A stretch of 64,000 nt of DNA from Heterocephalus glaber (lineage: Eukaryota > Chordata > Mammalia > Rodentia > Bathyergidae), in contig NW_004624747.1 in NCBI RefSeq assembly GCF_000247695.1, positions 5,857,797 to 5,921,796 on the forward strand. The letters run 5' to 3'. This document shows, piece after piece, positions 11,201 through 18,429 of this stretch. The position numbers and the translations under genes were made by a program. The notes beneath the pieces were generated by a model. That model was not told the DNA's origin. It made no database searches and saw nothing but the letters and a program-made list of their open reading frames with translations. Numbering within the stretch: position 1 is the first letter of the stretch; every line of letters begins with the position of its first letter.

Positions 11201-14112
11201 AAGGGAATTTATGTTATGCCTCAAAACCTAGAGAAATCCCTGGCACTTATTTATTAACTCAAAGAATGATCAAATTACAGTTACAGAAAAAGTTAATAAC
11301 CCGTATTTTCAGAATTACTGTAATCGGTGATTGGTTGGTGATAACAAGTTCCAATAGGACTTCTAGTAGGACTCCGGAGCCTCCAGGCTCCAACCACATG
11401 ATCATGGCTAGGACAAGATCAGGAAGGGCCCTGGCAGGTATAAAAGAAGCCCTGTCTGTGCAGACCCACCAGGTTCATAATTGCCCGGCCTCACTCCTTA
11501 CCACATCCTTGCCACCTCTGCTCTTCAGGTCCTGGATCTCAGCCATTAGCCTCTGTAGCTCCTGGCATGTATACTTGTACAGCTCATAGTCTCTACCAGG
11601 ATCCCGCAGGTCCACCTCAGCCTCCTCACTGTAGTATTTACCCTCCTGTGGAGGCAAGGCAAGAGGTCCTGGATAAGGGGTGAAGTCTCCCTTTTGGGGC
11701 CAGTGACTTCTGGCTGAGACTTCTCATTATATTAGAACAAATCAAACGCCTAAAGGAACTGGTCCTCAAATCAACTGTTTCGCTTATTTCCAAAATAGAA
11801 ACCTCTTGTTTTCTATCTGATTACAAAATAATGCATCCTTGATATCAAAGATTCAGAACAGGGCTGGGGATTTATCTCAGTGGAGCCACAACTGCCCTGC
11901 AAGCACAAGGTCCTGAGTTCAATCCCCAGTACTGAAAAAAAAAAAAAATTCAGAACACAAAAATAGCAAAAAGTAAATTAAAAATTGCCTATAATTCCAC
12001 AACTCTATTGTGGCTATTGTGGATGAATATGCATTTTACTTTTAAGCAACGTGGGATTATATTATCTATACTGTTCAGTACAACTTTTCATTCAAATAAA
12101 TATAGATCTCTATTAAAATGACTGTAATGACAGCCCTCGGTAGAGATAAGACAGAACTTACTTAACCAAATTCCTACTCATGGATGTTTAGATGGTTATC
12201 TCTAACTTTAGTAGAAATTAAAATAACTTAATTGGTCTCCCAGCTTTTGCAGTAAATAAAACACAGGATTTAAGAGTGCCATAATCAATGCTCAAAAAAG
12301 GTAAGGCTCTTCATTAATCTTAATTTCCTAAATGTAAGGAAATTGTTTTTTTTTTCTCTTTTCCTTTTTTTCTTCTTTACATAATATTTCTTATGTGTAT
12401 CAAAACTGATGAGGGCTGGGGATTTAGCTCAGTGGTTATGCCTTGAAAGAGCAAGGACCCGAGTTCAATCCCCGGTATCAAAAAAAAAACCCAAAAAACT
12501 GATGGGCTGGGGATTTAGCTCAGTTGTACCCGCGCCTAACTCACAAGCACAAGGTCCTGAGTTTGATTCCCAGTACCAAAAAAAAAAAACTGATAATGAA
12601 CAATGATTGATACATTCTAGGTATACAATACAATAACATTCATCATTGGAAATTTGTACCTTTACATAATATATCTTGGTTCTTATTTTTTCCCCATTCC
12701 CCTGATCTCCCTTGCAAGGGAAGTTTTTACATATTTTGCATTTGTTTATAAGTCTTTCTTTGTCCACAAGTTAAAAATACAAGTGCTGGGGCCTGGGATT
12801 TAGCTCAGTGGCACCCTCCTACCTCACAAGCGCAAGGTCCTGAGTTCGATCCCTGTACCCAAAAAAAAGTGCTAAGAGTCTTGTTTTGTTTTGTTTTATT
12901 TTTGAAGCTGGGCATTGAAGCCAGGCCCTCTTACATGCTAAACCTGCACTCTACTACTACCAGTGTACCTAGCCTATTGTTCTTTAATTCAAATTAAAGT
13001 TGGTATGTTTCCCTATTCTACTTTTTTTGGTTCTGGGGATTGAACCCCTATTCTACTTTTAAGAAACCGAACAAGCAGGGCATGATGATGCATACCAATA
13101 ATCCCAGCTACTTAGGAAGCTGAGGCAGGAGGATCACAAGTTGGAGGCCAGACTGGGCAACTCAGACCCTGTTTCAAAATAAAAAATAAAGGGCTAGGGA
13201 TGTGGTTCAGCAGTAGAGTGCTTGCCTAGCATGCACAATGCCCTGGATTGAATCCCTAGGACTGCAGAAATAAGTATAAATAAGCTGGGCATAGTGGCAC
13301 ACACCTGTAATCCCAGCACTTGGGAGGCTGAGGTAGGAGGATCACCATGAGTTTAAGGCCAGGCTAGGCTACATAGCAATACCCTGTCTCAAAAAACCAA
13401 AAAAAAAAAAAAAATAAAACAGTACAAATAGGTAAATAAGTAGGTAGGGCTGGGGATGCAGCACCCCTGGGTTCAATCCCCAGAACCAGAAAACAAGAAA
13501 ACCCAAAAGAACAATAATAAAAATACAACTAGCCAATCAATCAAAACAGCTAAGTCATGAGTTAGCTTGACATACTCAAGGTCTGAGAAATAGACAAGAG
13601 AAGAACTTGCTGACCATGAGAGCTCTCTGACCAAAGCAGAAGTCATATGGGCACATGGTTAGGTACCCTCTTAGCTGCAGGCCCCAGGATGCAAAATCTC
13701 TGAAGCTTCAGTGCTGTGCTGCAGACACAACCTCTGCCTTGTGTGTATCAGGAAAAATGGAGACACAGCACAACAAACACATTCTCTATGCAGGTCCTAA
13801 TCATGTATAATGCAGGGTTGTTGGTTCTTGGGATACTGTAGTTAAACCTGATATAGACACTTAGGTTGTATAGAATCATAGAAATTCTAGTTTGTGGGTC
13901 AAATGGAGGCCATTGGGAGATTCTCTGTTAGATGCAACTCTGAGCTGCTGCAAACCCACTGGCAGGTATCTGTGAGCTGCAATCTCTCAGCAGCATGGGA
14001 GTTGTGGCTGACTCACCTGTTCCATGTCAGATCGATTCCGCTTTCCTTCAGCTGGAGCCCCATCACTTCGGATCACTTTGGGCTTCCGTTTTTTGCTTGA
14101 TTCTGATGACAT
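489..14112 (-). CDS. THOC5: THOC5, THO complex subunit 5 (coding part, 3' half outside window)
   Basis: THOC5 is a nuclear subunit of the THO/TREX complex, which couples transcription and splicing to mRNA export. Ten coding exons are seen: 14017-14112, 11502-11645, 10255-10368, 10040-10137, 6371-6517, 5724-5838, 3779-3911, 1394-1471, 853-893 and 489-588. They total 1066 bases, or 355 codons plus one base, about half of the roughly 683 residues usual for the family. All phases join without a stop. Visible features are a basic N-terminus (SSKKRKPK, likely nuclear localisation signal), a long charged helical region consistent with the known coiled coil, and an acidic stretch ([11 protein letters not shown]) followed by KRRR. 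The start ATG has A at -3. Introns are filled with SINEs, L1 ends, a U2 fragment and one LTR. The identification rests on near-identity to the human protein as I know it. Confidence 0.97.
853..893 (-). CDS. THOC5: THOC5 exon 10 (acidic mini-exon)
   Basis: A 41-base exon coding D plus [13 protein letters not shown], a strongly acidic serine-containing stretch. Acceptor CTGCAG, donor GTGAGT. Phases match both neighbours. Confidence 0.95.
1394..1471 (-). CDS. THOC5: THOC5 exon 9
   Basis: 78 bases completing Asp and encoding [15 protein letters not shown] to PPDDSQ, plus one base. Acceptor CCCCAG, donor GTAAAG. Confidence 0.95.
1945..2050 (+). repeat. MIR fragment
   Basis: Contains the MIR 3' core CTGAGCCTCAGTTTTCACAT, with diverged flanks. 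In THOC5 intron 8. Confidence 0.6.
2127..2240 (+). repeat. ID-Y SINE with (AAAT)n tail
   Basis: Complete ID-Y body whose A tail has turned into about eight AAAT/AAATA units. Confidence 0.9.
2243..2331 (+). repeat. ID-O SINE
   Basis: Diverged ID-O (CCTAGCATGTCTGAGGCCCC) directly after the tail of the preceding ID-Y. Confidence 0.8.
2345..2490 (-). repeat. MIR
   Basis: Antisense MIR: ACATGAGAAACTTAAGGCTC followed by the diverged tRNA-like part. Confidence 0.6.
2826..2903 (-). repeat. ID-O SINE
   Basis: Antisense, old: GGTGCCAGTGATTGATCC at the 3' end, CACATCCCAGCCCC at the 5' end. Confidence 0.7.
3779..3911 (-). CDS. THOC5: THOC5 exon 8
   Basis: 133 bases encoding [15 protein letters not shown] to TAYGQAC, plus one base of the next codon. 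Acceptor TATAG, donor GTGAGT. This is the conserved segment after the coiled coil. Confidence 0.96.
3939..4016 (-). repeat. ID-O SINE
   Basis: Antisense ID-O with GGTGCCAGAGATTGAACC and CTACCACTGAGCTTCACC. It ends 28 bases upstream of the THOC5 exon 8 acceptor. Confidence 0.75.
4105..4190 (+). repeat. ID-Y SINE, 5' truncated
   Basis: Starts at the CAGTGGTTCC position and lacks the first part of the A box. The A tail is broken by TC and CC interruptions. Confidence 0.75.
4308..4398 (-). repeat. ID-Y SINE
   Basis: T tract, GGTACTGGGGATGGAACTTG, and the CTGAGCTAAATCCCCAGCCC end. Confidence 0.85.
4449..4540 (+). repeat. ID-Y SINE
   Basis: Sense ID-Y with CAATGGCACC variant and a C-run interrupted tail. 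Confidence 0.85.
4560..5300. other. THOC5 intron 7 stretch, nothing recognised
   Basis: AT-rich unique-looking intron sequence. No exon, RNA gene or repeat was identified by eye. Confidence 0.4.
5311..5406 (+). repeat. ID-O SINE
   Basis: GGGCTGGGGATGTAATCTAG head, GTGGTAGAGCACTTG, and CCCCAGCACTGC plus A tail. Confidence 0.85.
5724..5838 (-). CDS. THOC5: THOC5 exon 7
   Basis: 115 bases. It completes Arg and reads [14 protein letters not shown] to PRLNSIMQ, ending on a codon boundary. Acceptor CCTCAG, donor GTGAGG. Confidence 0.96.
6371..6517 (-). CDS. THOC5: THOC5 exon 6
   Basis: 147 bases. It completes a Lys codon and reads [13 protein letters not shown] through DWELEQRK, ending in phase 2. 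The acceptor is TGTAG and the donor is GTAGTG, a weaker donor than those of the neighbouring exons. Confidence 0.95.
6774..6869 (+). repeat. L1 3' end
   Basis: Terminal L1 3' UTR, ending TAAAATGTACCAATAAAAT. The same end recurs at 15757, 42790 and 44650 in this window. Confidence 0.75.
7091..7174 (+). repeat. ID-Y SINE with perfect TSD
   Basis: The 10-base TSD AAATCTAGAG at 7081-7090 and 7175-7184 marks a recent insertion. Confidence 0.93.
7344..7790 (+). mobile_element. Solo LTR (ERV), antisense to THOC5
   Basis: An LTR-like unit with a CTATAAAACT TATA box near 7645, a poly(A) signal GTAAATAAAG near 7717, and a 3' end TTCAATAACA. The proposed start TGTGATATTA is an imperfect inverted copy of that end. 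No clear TSD was found, so the left edge is uncertain. Family not assigned. Confidence 0.6.
7805..8110 (-). repeat. MIR-like old repeat split by an ID-Y
   Basis: Diverged antisense MIR-type sequence (CCATTTTTCAAATAAGAAGG) on both sides of the SINE at 7867. Confidence 0.45.
7867..7952 (+). repeat. ID-Y SINE
   Basis: Complete, flanked by ACTCTAGG on both sides (7859-7866 and 7956-7963). Confidence 0.9.
8358..8463 (+). repeat. ID-Y SINE
   Basis: TSD CAATAATG at 8350-8357 and 8464-8471. The tail alternates A runs with CCC. Confidence 0.92.
8507..8594 (-). repeat. ID-Y SINE
   Basis: Antisense, with a short internal repeat of GACC in the B-box side. Confidence 0.85.
8600..8767 (+). repeat. Old L1 (L1M-type) 3' end
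   Basis: GTGATGGATATACTAATTAG and CAATGTATACACAAATCAAA are typical of ancient mammalian L1 3' UTR ends. Confidence 0.7.
8768..8850 (+). repeat. ID-Y SINE
   Basis: Inserted in the tail of the old L1. TSD AAAAGATTGATAA versus AAAAGATTAATAA. Confidence 0.88.
9058..9092 (+). pseudogene. Truncated U2 snRNA 5' fragment
   Basis: About 35 bases match the start of U2 snRNA, with ATCACTTCTTGGCCTTTGGC and CTAAGATCAAG recognisable. One T of the TTTT run is missing and two bases differ. The rest of U2, including the Sm site, is absent, so this cannot be functional. Confidence 0.75.
9105..9336 (+). repeat. B1 plus ID-Y pair
   Basis: A B1 (9105-9232) is followed directly by an ID-Y (9233-9310). A diverged repeat of TATACGTGACA / ATATGTGACA flanks the whole unit, so the pair may have arrived first as B1 and gained the ID in its tail. 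Confidence 0.8.
9350..10030. other. THOC5 intron 5 stretch, nothing recognised
   Basis: Unique-looking intron next to exon 5. No repeat or RNA gene was identified. Confidence 0.4.
10040..10137 (-). CDS. THOC5: THOC5 exon 5
   Basis: 98 bases, ends in phase 2 (codon AA|G, Lys). It encodes [13 protein letters not shown] to ITKCLEF. Acceptor TTTCAG, donor GTGAGT. Confidence 0.95.
10255..10368 (-). CDS. THOC5: THOC5 exon 4
   Basis: 114 bases, 38 whole codons (residues 81-118), AIEIEERR to GRDQTHE. Acceptor CTGCAG, donor GTATGA. The intron to the next exon is only 117 bases. Confidence 0.96.
10677..10825 (+). repeat. B1 with internal duplication
   Basis: GAGTTCGAGGCTAGCCTG is followed by a second copy GAGTTCAAGGCCAGCCTG. 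This is the duplicated B1 form common in the window. Confidence 0.88.
10902..10980 (+). repeat. ID-Y SINE with perfect 15-base TSD
   Basis: AAAAGATACACTGTA is present at 10887-10901 and 10981-10995. Confidence 0.95.
11502..11645 (-). CDS. THOC5: THOC5 exon 3
   Basis: 144 bases, 48 whole codons (residues 33-80), beginning [13 protein letters not shown] and ending SRGGKDV. Acceptor CCACAG, donor GTAAGG. This is the start of the charged helical region. Confidence 0.96.
11861..11947 (+). repeat. ID-Y SINE
   Basis: TSD ATTCAGAACA at 11851-11860 and 11948-11957. Confidence 0.94.
12413..12495 (+). repeat. ID-Y SINE, first of a same-site pair
   Basis: Preceded by AAAACTGATGA. The body is shortened by a deletion between the A and B boxes. 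Confidence 0.9.
12505..12589 (+). repeat. ID-Y SINE, second of a same-site pair
   Basis: Flanked on both sides by AAACTGAT, which is also the target copy of the previous SINE. Confidence 0.9.
12605..12765 (-). repeat. L1 3' end
   Basis: Antisense copy of the L1 3' UTR end (ATCATTGGAAATTTGTACCT). Confidence 0.7.
12788..12866 (+). repeat. ID-Y SINE
   Basis: TSD AAGTGCT on both sides. Confidence 0.9.
12897..12974 (-). repeat. ID-O SINE, very diverged
   Basis: GGGCATTGAAGCCAGGCCC and CTCTACTACTACCAGTG. Confidence 0.6.
13027..13045 (-). repeat. About 20-base 3' stub of an ID SINE
   Basis: Only TTGGTTCTGGGGATTGAA remains, between two copies of CCCTATTCTACTTTT. The flanking duplication indicates an extremely 5'-truncated insertion. 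Confidence 0.7.
13075..13280 (+). repeat. B1-dID composite
   Basis: B1 13075-13189 is joined directly to an ID-O (GTAGAGTGCTTGCCTAGCATG) ending near 13275. Confidence 0.85.
13282..13415 (+). repeat. B1
   Basis: CCTGTAATCCCAGCACTTGG core and CCCTGTCTC plus A tail. Tandem to the preceding composite. Confidence 0.88.
13446..13500 (+). repeat. ID-O with internal deletion
   Basis: Head GGGCTGGGGATGCAG is fused to CCTGGGTTCAATCCCCAG. The A-box region and middle are gone. Confidence 0.75.
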
Positions 14113-14120
14113 GGTCGTTC
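14017..14120 (-). CDS. THOC5: THOC5 exon 2 (start codon exon)
   Basis: The exon has eight bases of 5' UTR after a CTCAAG acceptor, then the ATG at 14112 and 32 complete codons ending DMEQ before a GTGAGT donor. The KKRKPK cluster at residues 7-12 is the likely nuclear signal. Confidence 0.95.
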
Positions 14121-14227
14121 CTTGAGGTAGGGAAGAAACAACAGAAAGAGGAGAAAGCTGTTAAGAGGAGAAAGCTTTGAGATTTTCTAGGGTCAGAAGT
14201 AAGGATTTCTTTTTTTTCTTTTTTTTT

Positions 14228-14302
14228 AATCTTAGTAACTCAAGAAAGTTACTTAACCCTACAAAGCCCTAGTTTAAGCCTCTGTAAAATCGAGAATCAT
14301 CT
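14228..14302 (+). repeat. MIR fragment
   Basis: AAGTTACTTAACCCTACAAA and GCCTCTGTAAAATCGAGAA. Confidence 0.6.
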
Positions 14303-14340
14303 TTTATTCTGTCCAAAATGAATTTGTCCTGCGCCACCTC

Positions 14341-14426
14341 TTTTTTTCTCTCCAATGCTAAGGAATGAACCCTGGGCCTTGTAAAGGCTAGGCAAGTGCT
14401 CTACCCCTAAGCTTCATCACCAGCCC
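14341..14426 (-). repeat. ID-O SINE
   Basis: CTAGGCAAGTGCTCTACCCC core in antisense. Confidence 0.8.
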
Positions 14427-14439
14427 TTTACCTCTTTTT

Positions 14440-14535
14440 TATTATTTATTTATTTATTTTTGTACTAGGGATCAAACTCGTGTCCTTGCGCTTGCACAGC
14501 AGGCGGTGAAACCACTGAGCTAAATCCCCGGCCCT
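14440..14535 (-). repeat. ID-Y SINE, first of a same-site pair
   Basis: Flanked by TACCTC-(CTC)TTTTTTA on both sides. Complete with GCTAAATCCCCGGCCC. Confidence 0.9.
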
Positions 14536-14555
14536 ACCTCCTCTTTTTTATTTTT

Positions 14556-14644
14556 TATTTTTTTATTTTTGGTACTGGGGATCGAACTCAGGTCCTTGCG
14601 CTTGTGAGGCAGGTGAAGGAACCCCTGGGCTAAATCCCTGGCCC
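14556..14644 (-). repeat. ID-Y SINE, second of a same-site pair
   Basis: Shares the TACCTCCTCTTTTTTA target (14536-14551 and 14646-14661) with the previous element. Confidence 0.9.
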
Positions 14645-14701
14645 GTACCTCCTCTTTTTTAAAACAGGCTTCACCAACTACCCACTGAACTTAGAATCAT
14701 T

Positions 14702-14783
14702 TTTTTTTTTCCAGTACTGAGGATCAAACTCAGGACCTTGGGCTTGTGAGGCAGGCATGGCGCCAGAGCTAAATCCCCAGCCC
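14702..14783 (-). repeat. ID-Y SINE
   Basis: T tract, CAGTACTGAGGATCAAACTC. Three bases of the CACTGAGC motif are lost. Confidence 0.85.
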
Positions 14784-15189
14784 TAACTCAGTCATCTTTA
14801 ACCTCTCCTTTCCCATCCCAACTCACATTCTGCACACACTCTCCACAAAAGCATCCTGCATTCTGGTATTCACCTAGCAACCACAGGTGCCATGTTCTCC
14901 CAACTCAAGACTGTAGGCCCGGCCTCCACATTCCTCTCCTAGACTACAAATAACAGTCCTACAGAGCAATGCTGTCTAAATTCTCTTTTGTAAAAGGAGA
15001 TCCAACTAATTAATCCCTTTTCTGTTTTAAAATCTTTACTGGCTCTTTACAATGCATTGAAAAGTCCAAATTCCCTGGTCAACTCCCTTGCCACCTCTCA
15101 TGGTCATCACAACACCCTGAAGTGGGCAGCACTGTGTCCCTTACCTAATTAACCTGTCACCAACACTGAGAGAGCCAACAGTGGATTGT

Positions 15190-15330
15190 GGTGGAGTCAG
15201 AGAGCCTGGAGTTGGAATCTTCACTCTGCTGTTTTATGGCTCTGAGTTCTGGGACAAGTCACTTCCCTTTTCTCTGGGTCTGCTTCCTCACAAATCAAGT
15301 GAGTCCCTATTTCAGGGGTTGTCAGAGGCA
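15190..15330 (+). repeat. MIR
   Basis: AGAGAGCCTGGAGTTGGAAT through TGGGACAAGTCACTTCCC. Confidence 0.65.
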
Positions 15331-15669
15331 TTAATACAGGTGACACTTCACTGGGGAAGGTGATGAACATGAACTGGGATGGGGCTTTAGATGGTACATG
15401 GGTGATCTTACATAATGCTGGACACCTAAGGAAAAAGTCACTCTCTTTTCGATTCTTTTTTGAAGCTTCCAATCACTTCAATAACATCTCAGTTCCCTGG
15501 CTTGCCTTTAACATCTAAGCATGGCAAGATTCTTTTTTAATAAAAGGACTTTGCTTCAGAGATTTAGAGACAATGAAACCTGGACTAAATTTGTTAACAA
15601 TGATTTTTCATTACATTAAGTATATTGAAGTTTTCTCAAAGAAAATTTGTTTATTAAATAAATTGACTG

Positions 15670-15738
15670 GGCCGGGAGTGTAGCTCAGTGGTAGAGCATG
15701 AGTCCTGGGTTCAATCTCCAGCACCCTCCTCCAAAAAA
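15670..15738 (+). repeat. ID-O with internal deletion
   Basis: GTAGCTCAGTGGTAGAGCAT is joined early to TCCTGGGTTCAATCTCCAGC. Confidence 0.8.
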
Positions 15739-15756
15739 TAGGGACTGGAACCAAGA

Positions 15757-15845
15757 AAGGTTATGTAAAGGTGCAAATTTCCAATGATGAATGTCATTAT
15801 ATTGTATACCTAAAATGTACCAATAAAATTAATTTTTAAAAATAG
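15757..15845 (+). repeat. L1 3' end
   Basis: Near-identical to the end at 6774-6869, and similarly terminated TACCAATAAAATTAATTTT. Confidence 0.75.
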
Positions 15846-16017
15846 CGACTGGATTAAAAACCCTTAGTAGGGTTACTGAGAAGTACTGGGAAGTTAATAG
15901 TAAACTGATTAAGCAAAATCCACAAAGGCAGGACTCGAAAGCCTTAAGTGTTGGAACTCCCAACTTTGACAACATAGTGTGCCTGGCACGCAAAAATGTA
16001 CAATAAACGTAAACTGT

Positions 16018-16223
16018 GCTGGTTGTGGTGGCACACGCCAGTAATTCCTGCTACTAGGGAGGCTGATTCAGGAGGATGGCAAGTTCCAAGATAGCCTAGG
16101 CAATTTAGCAAAACCCTGTCTCAAAATAAAAACCAAAAAGGGCTGCGGATATAGCTCCGTGATAAAGTGCTCCTAGGTTCGATCCTCAGTACCACCAAAA
16201 AAAAAAAAAAAAAAAAAAAAAAA
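16018..16223 (+). repeat. B1-dID composite with long A tail
   Basis: B1 16018-16139 and an ID with missing middle, then 27 A. It lies just inside THOC5 intron 1. Confidence 0.85.
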
Positions 16224-16439
16224 CCACACTATCATCATCATATCATCAGAAGATTACAAGGTGGAACCATAAGATACTGTAACGAATGCTTTCCAGATGA
16301 GAAAACACCGCTAGGCCCCCGAACAGGTACCCTGGAAATTGCAAATAGAACCTTTCCTTCCGGCTGTCCAAGACTTCCCAGCCCAGTCCACCTCACCTCC
16401 CCGCCCCACCACCCTAATTCCCTCCTCACCTCACCTCAC

Positions 16440-16600
16440 CGCTCCTCGAACTAATCCGACCCAGCGAACTACTTCCGGCAGCGGGGCGACCGCGAAGCAC
16501 GTACCACAGAGAAACAGAAGGAAAGAGCGGCCGGCCGGAAGTGAGGCTCGGCTGTCTGTAGTGAGGCGGAGAGCGCTTTATCCCGCGAGAACCGCAGGGT
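16440..16600 (-). promoter_or_regulatory. THOC5: THOC5 promoter and untranslated exon 1
   Basis: A CpG-rich block without a TATA box lies upstream of the THOC5 coding exons. Two ETS/GABP-type sites are present: ACTTCCGG at 16471-16478 and CCGGAAGTG at 16535-16543. A plausible splice donor for exon 1 is at 16439/16440, reading GAGCG|gtgagg on the minus strand. The exact transcription start cannot be seen. The 5' UTR continues in exon 2 at 14113-14120. Confidence 0.7.
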
Positions 16601-17319
16601 AATGTGGGAAACAGGGAAGCAGCGGGTTCGGACTGGGAAGCGCCTTTATTGGTGCCCTAAGTATCGGCAAACGAGGTTTGAGGCCAAGGACTCACTTTTC
16701 CTAGTGTGTAAAGCTGAGCTCAGAAGTTAGTGGGCACTTTGCTGATTTGCTGAATAAATGAGTTTGTGGTGTGTTTTAAGATTGTAGCTATTGTATTGTA
16801 GATTGAACCTAGGGCTTTCACACTTGAGCTACATCCTCAGGCCTTTTTTTTGGGGGGGGGAGGTCGTACCGGGGATCGAACTCGGGTCCTTGCGCTTGCA
16901 AAGCAGGTTCTAAATTGCCAAGTTGCCCAGGCCGGCCTGGAACTTGCAGCCCTTCTGCCTCAGCCTTCCAGAATGCTGGGACTGCAGACAAACGCGACCA
17001 TGACCAGCTTTGAATGCAGTATTGTATTTGAAAGCTTCAGCGTTTCGTATCCCTGGCATGAACTGTAAGACAGGGCCAAGGATTTTTGGTGTAAAATCCC
17101 ACTTGCCTGGAGCTATAAATACTCCCATCCTGAATCCTTTGTTATGAAAATAGGTCTTTCTGCTCTGGTGTGACAATGGAAATTCTCTCCCTGAGAATAG
17201 CGCAGGAACACAGTACCCTCTGGGGGGGCAGAACAGCTAGGCAGAACTGGGTAGCTGGTCAGCTCTGCTTTTCCCTCCCTTGGGTACCTGCTGAAGTTCC
17301 TTGCAGATAAGAAATGACG
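16601..17319. other. THOC5-NIPSNAP1 intergenic spacer
   Basis: About 0.7 kb separates the THOC5 promoter from the NIPSNAP1 3' end. It holds an old antisense B1-dID split by a younger ID-Y piece (16788-17013). Nothing else is recognised. Confidence 0.6.
16788..17013 (-). repeat. B1-dID split by an ID-Y piece
   Basis: Old ID part 16795-16841 and B1 part 16906-17013 belong together. Between them lies a younger ID-Y fragment with GTACCGGGGATCGAACTCGG and a G run. Confidence 0.75.
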
Positions 17320-18429
17320 CCGCAACTTATAGTAAATATTTAATTGGTTCCATAAGCAACTCCACGTTTTCCTGGTAGGGAGGCAAAATCAAGCTACCCA
17401 GGGGTTCATGAGGTATTGGGACCAGGGTTCACTGAGGAGGTCCCCAGATCTCATGGCTCTGGAAAATGAGGGTTAGGATAACAGAATGTCAGGTGGAGAA
17501 GAAGAAATGCAGGTGATGGAAATACTGGCCTTGGCCTGTAGTGTTGCCTGCAGGAAGAAGGGACCTGGCAGGAGAAAGGCCAGAACTACATATTCTAGTT
17601 TCAAACTCATTATGTAAGGGGAAATCAGCCTCTCTTCATTTGTCTAGTATCTAGACCACCCAAGGGGTCTTCTGTCACTTCTGTTCTATTCCCCAATTCT
17701 GTATTCCAAATTCTGCAGTTCAAACTCAAGTTCTGAATTCTGTGTGCTAGCTTCTGGGTTTCTGTTCCATGTGTTTCCTGCTCCCAAATTCTCCCTATTC
17801 CAATCCTTTTCTTTAGCTTCACTGGGTAGAATTCTGGATCTCTTTGACAGCTGAGGGTTCATGGGAGTTCCAAGCTTTTTCTCAGCAAGAGGAACCTGGC
17901 TCAGACTTACTTGTCCAGCGAGTGGGTGACCCAGTGGAGACCAGGGAATTCTTGAGGGCCATGCCTGGTCTGACTTCCTCCTTTCCCACCCCACCTCTAA
18001 CCACACTTATCCTACCTTCTGTGCAACTGAGCTAAACCAAGGATTTCCATGGTGATATCTGGGGACAGGAGGCCTTGAGATGAGTAATCTTATGGGCGAA
18101 ATGTGACAAGACCTAAAAGGTTTCTATTCTTCATTCAGAGAACTTAGAAACTACTTCCAGCAGAGGGAAGGAGGTGGACAGGGAAGGTAGGAAGTTCTGG
18201 ACAGAACTGTAACTCCTCAAAATCTTGTCATCTTTGAGCTGAACTCTCTCTACCTGTTGGAGTCCTCTCAGAGCCCAGAGAAAACCAATACAGCAGGACC
18301 AGAAGTTCATCTGCCCCAGGCTGCCCTGAGAGAGAAGGGGAAAGAGGTGGAGGTAACAGCAGCATCACTGAAGAGGCGAAATCTTCAAGGGGATCATGAT
18401 CCGAGACTCCATGTGTCGCACCAAGGGGA
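17320..18429 (-). CDS. NIPSNAP1: NIPSNAP1 exon 10: last 21 codons and 3' UTR
   Basis: Coding part 18365-18429 reads [15 protein letters not shown] to ISPLQ, then TGA at 18365-18367. The 3' UTR is about 1.04 kb and free of SINEs. A putative poly(A) signal ATTAAA lies at 17339-17344 (minus strand), so cleavage is expected near 17320. Confidence 0.9.
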
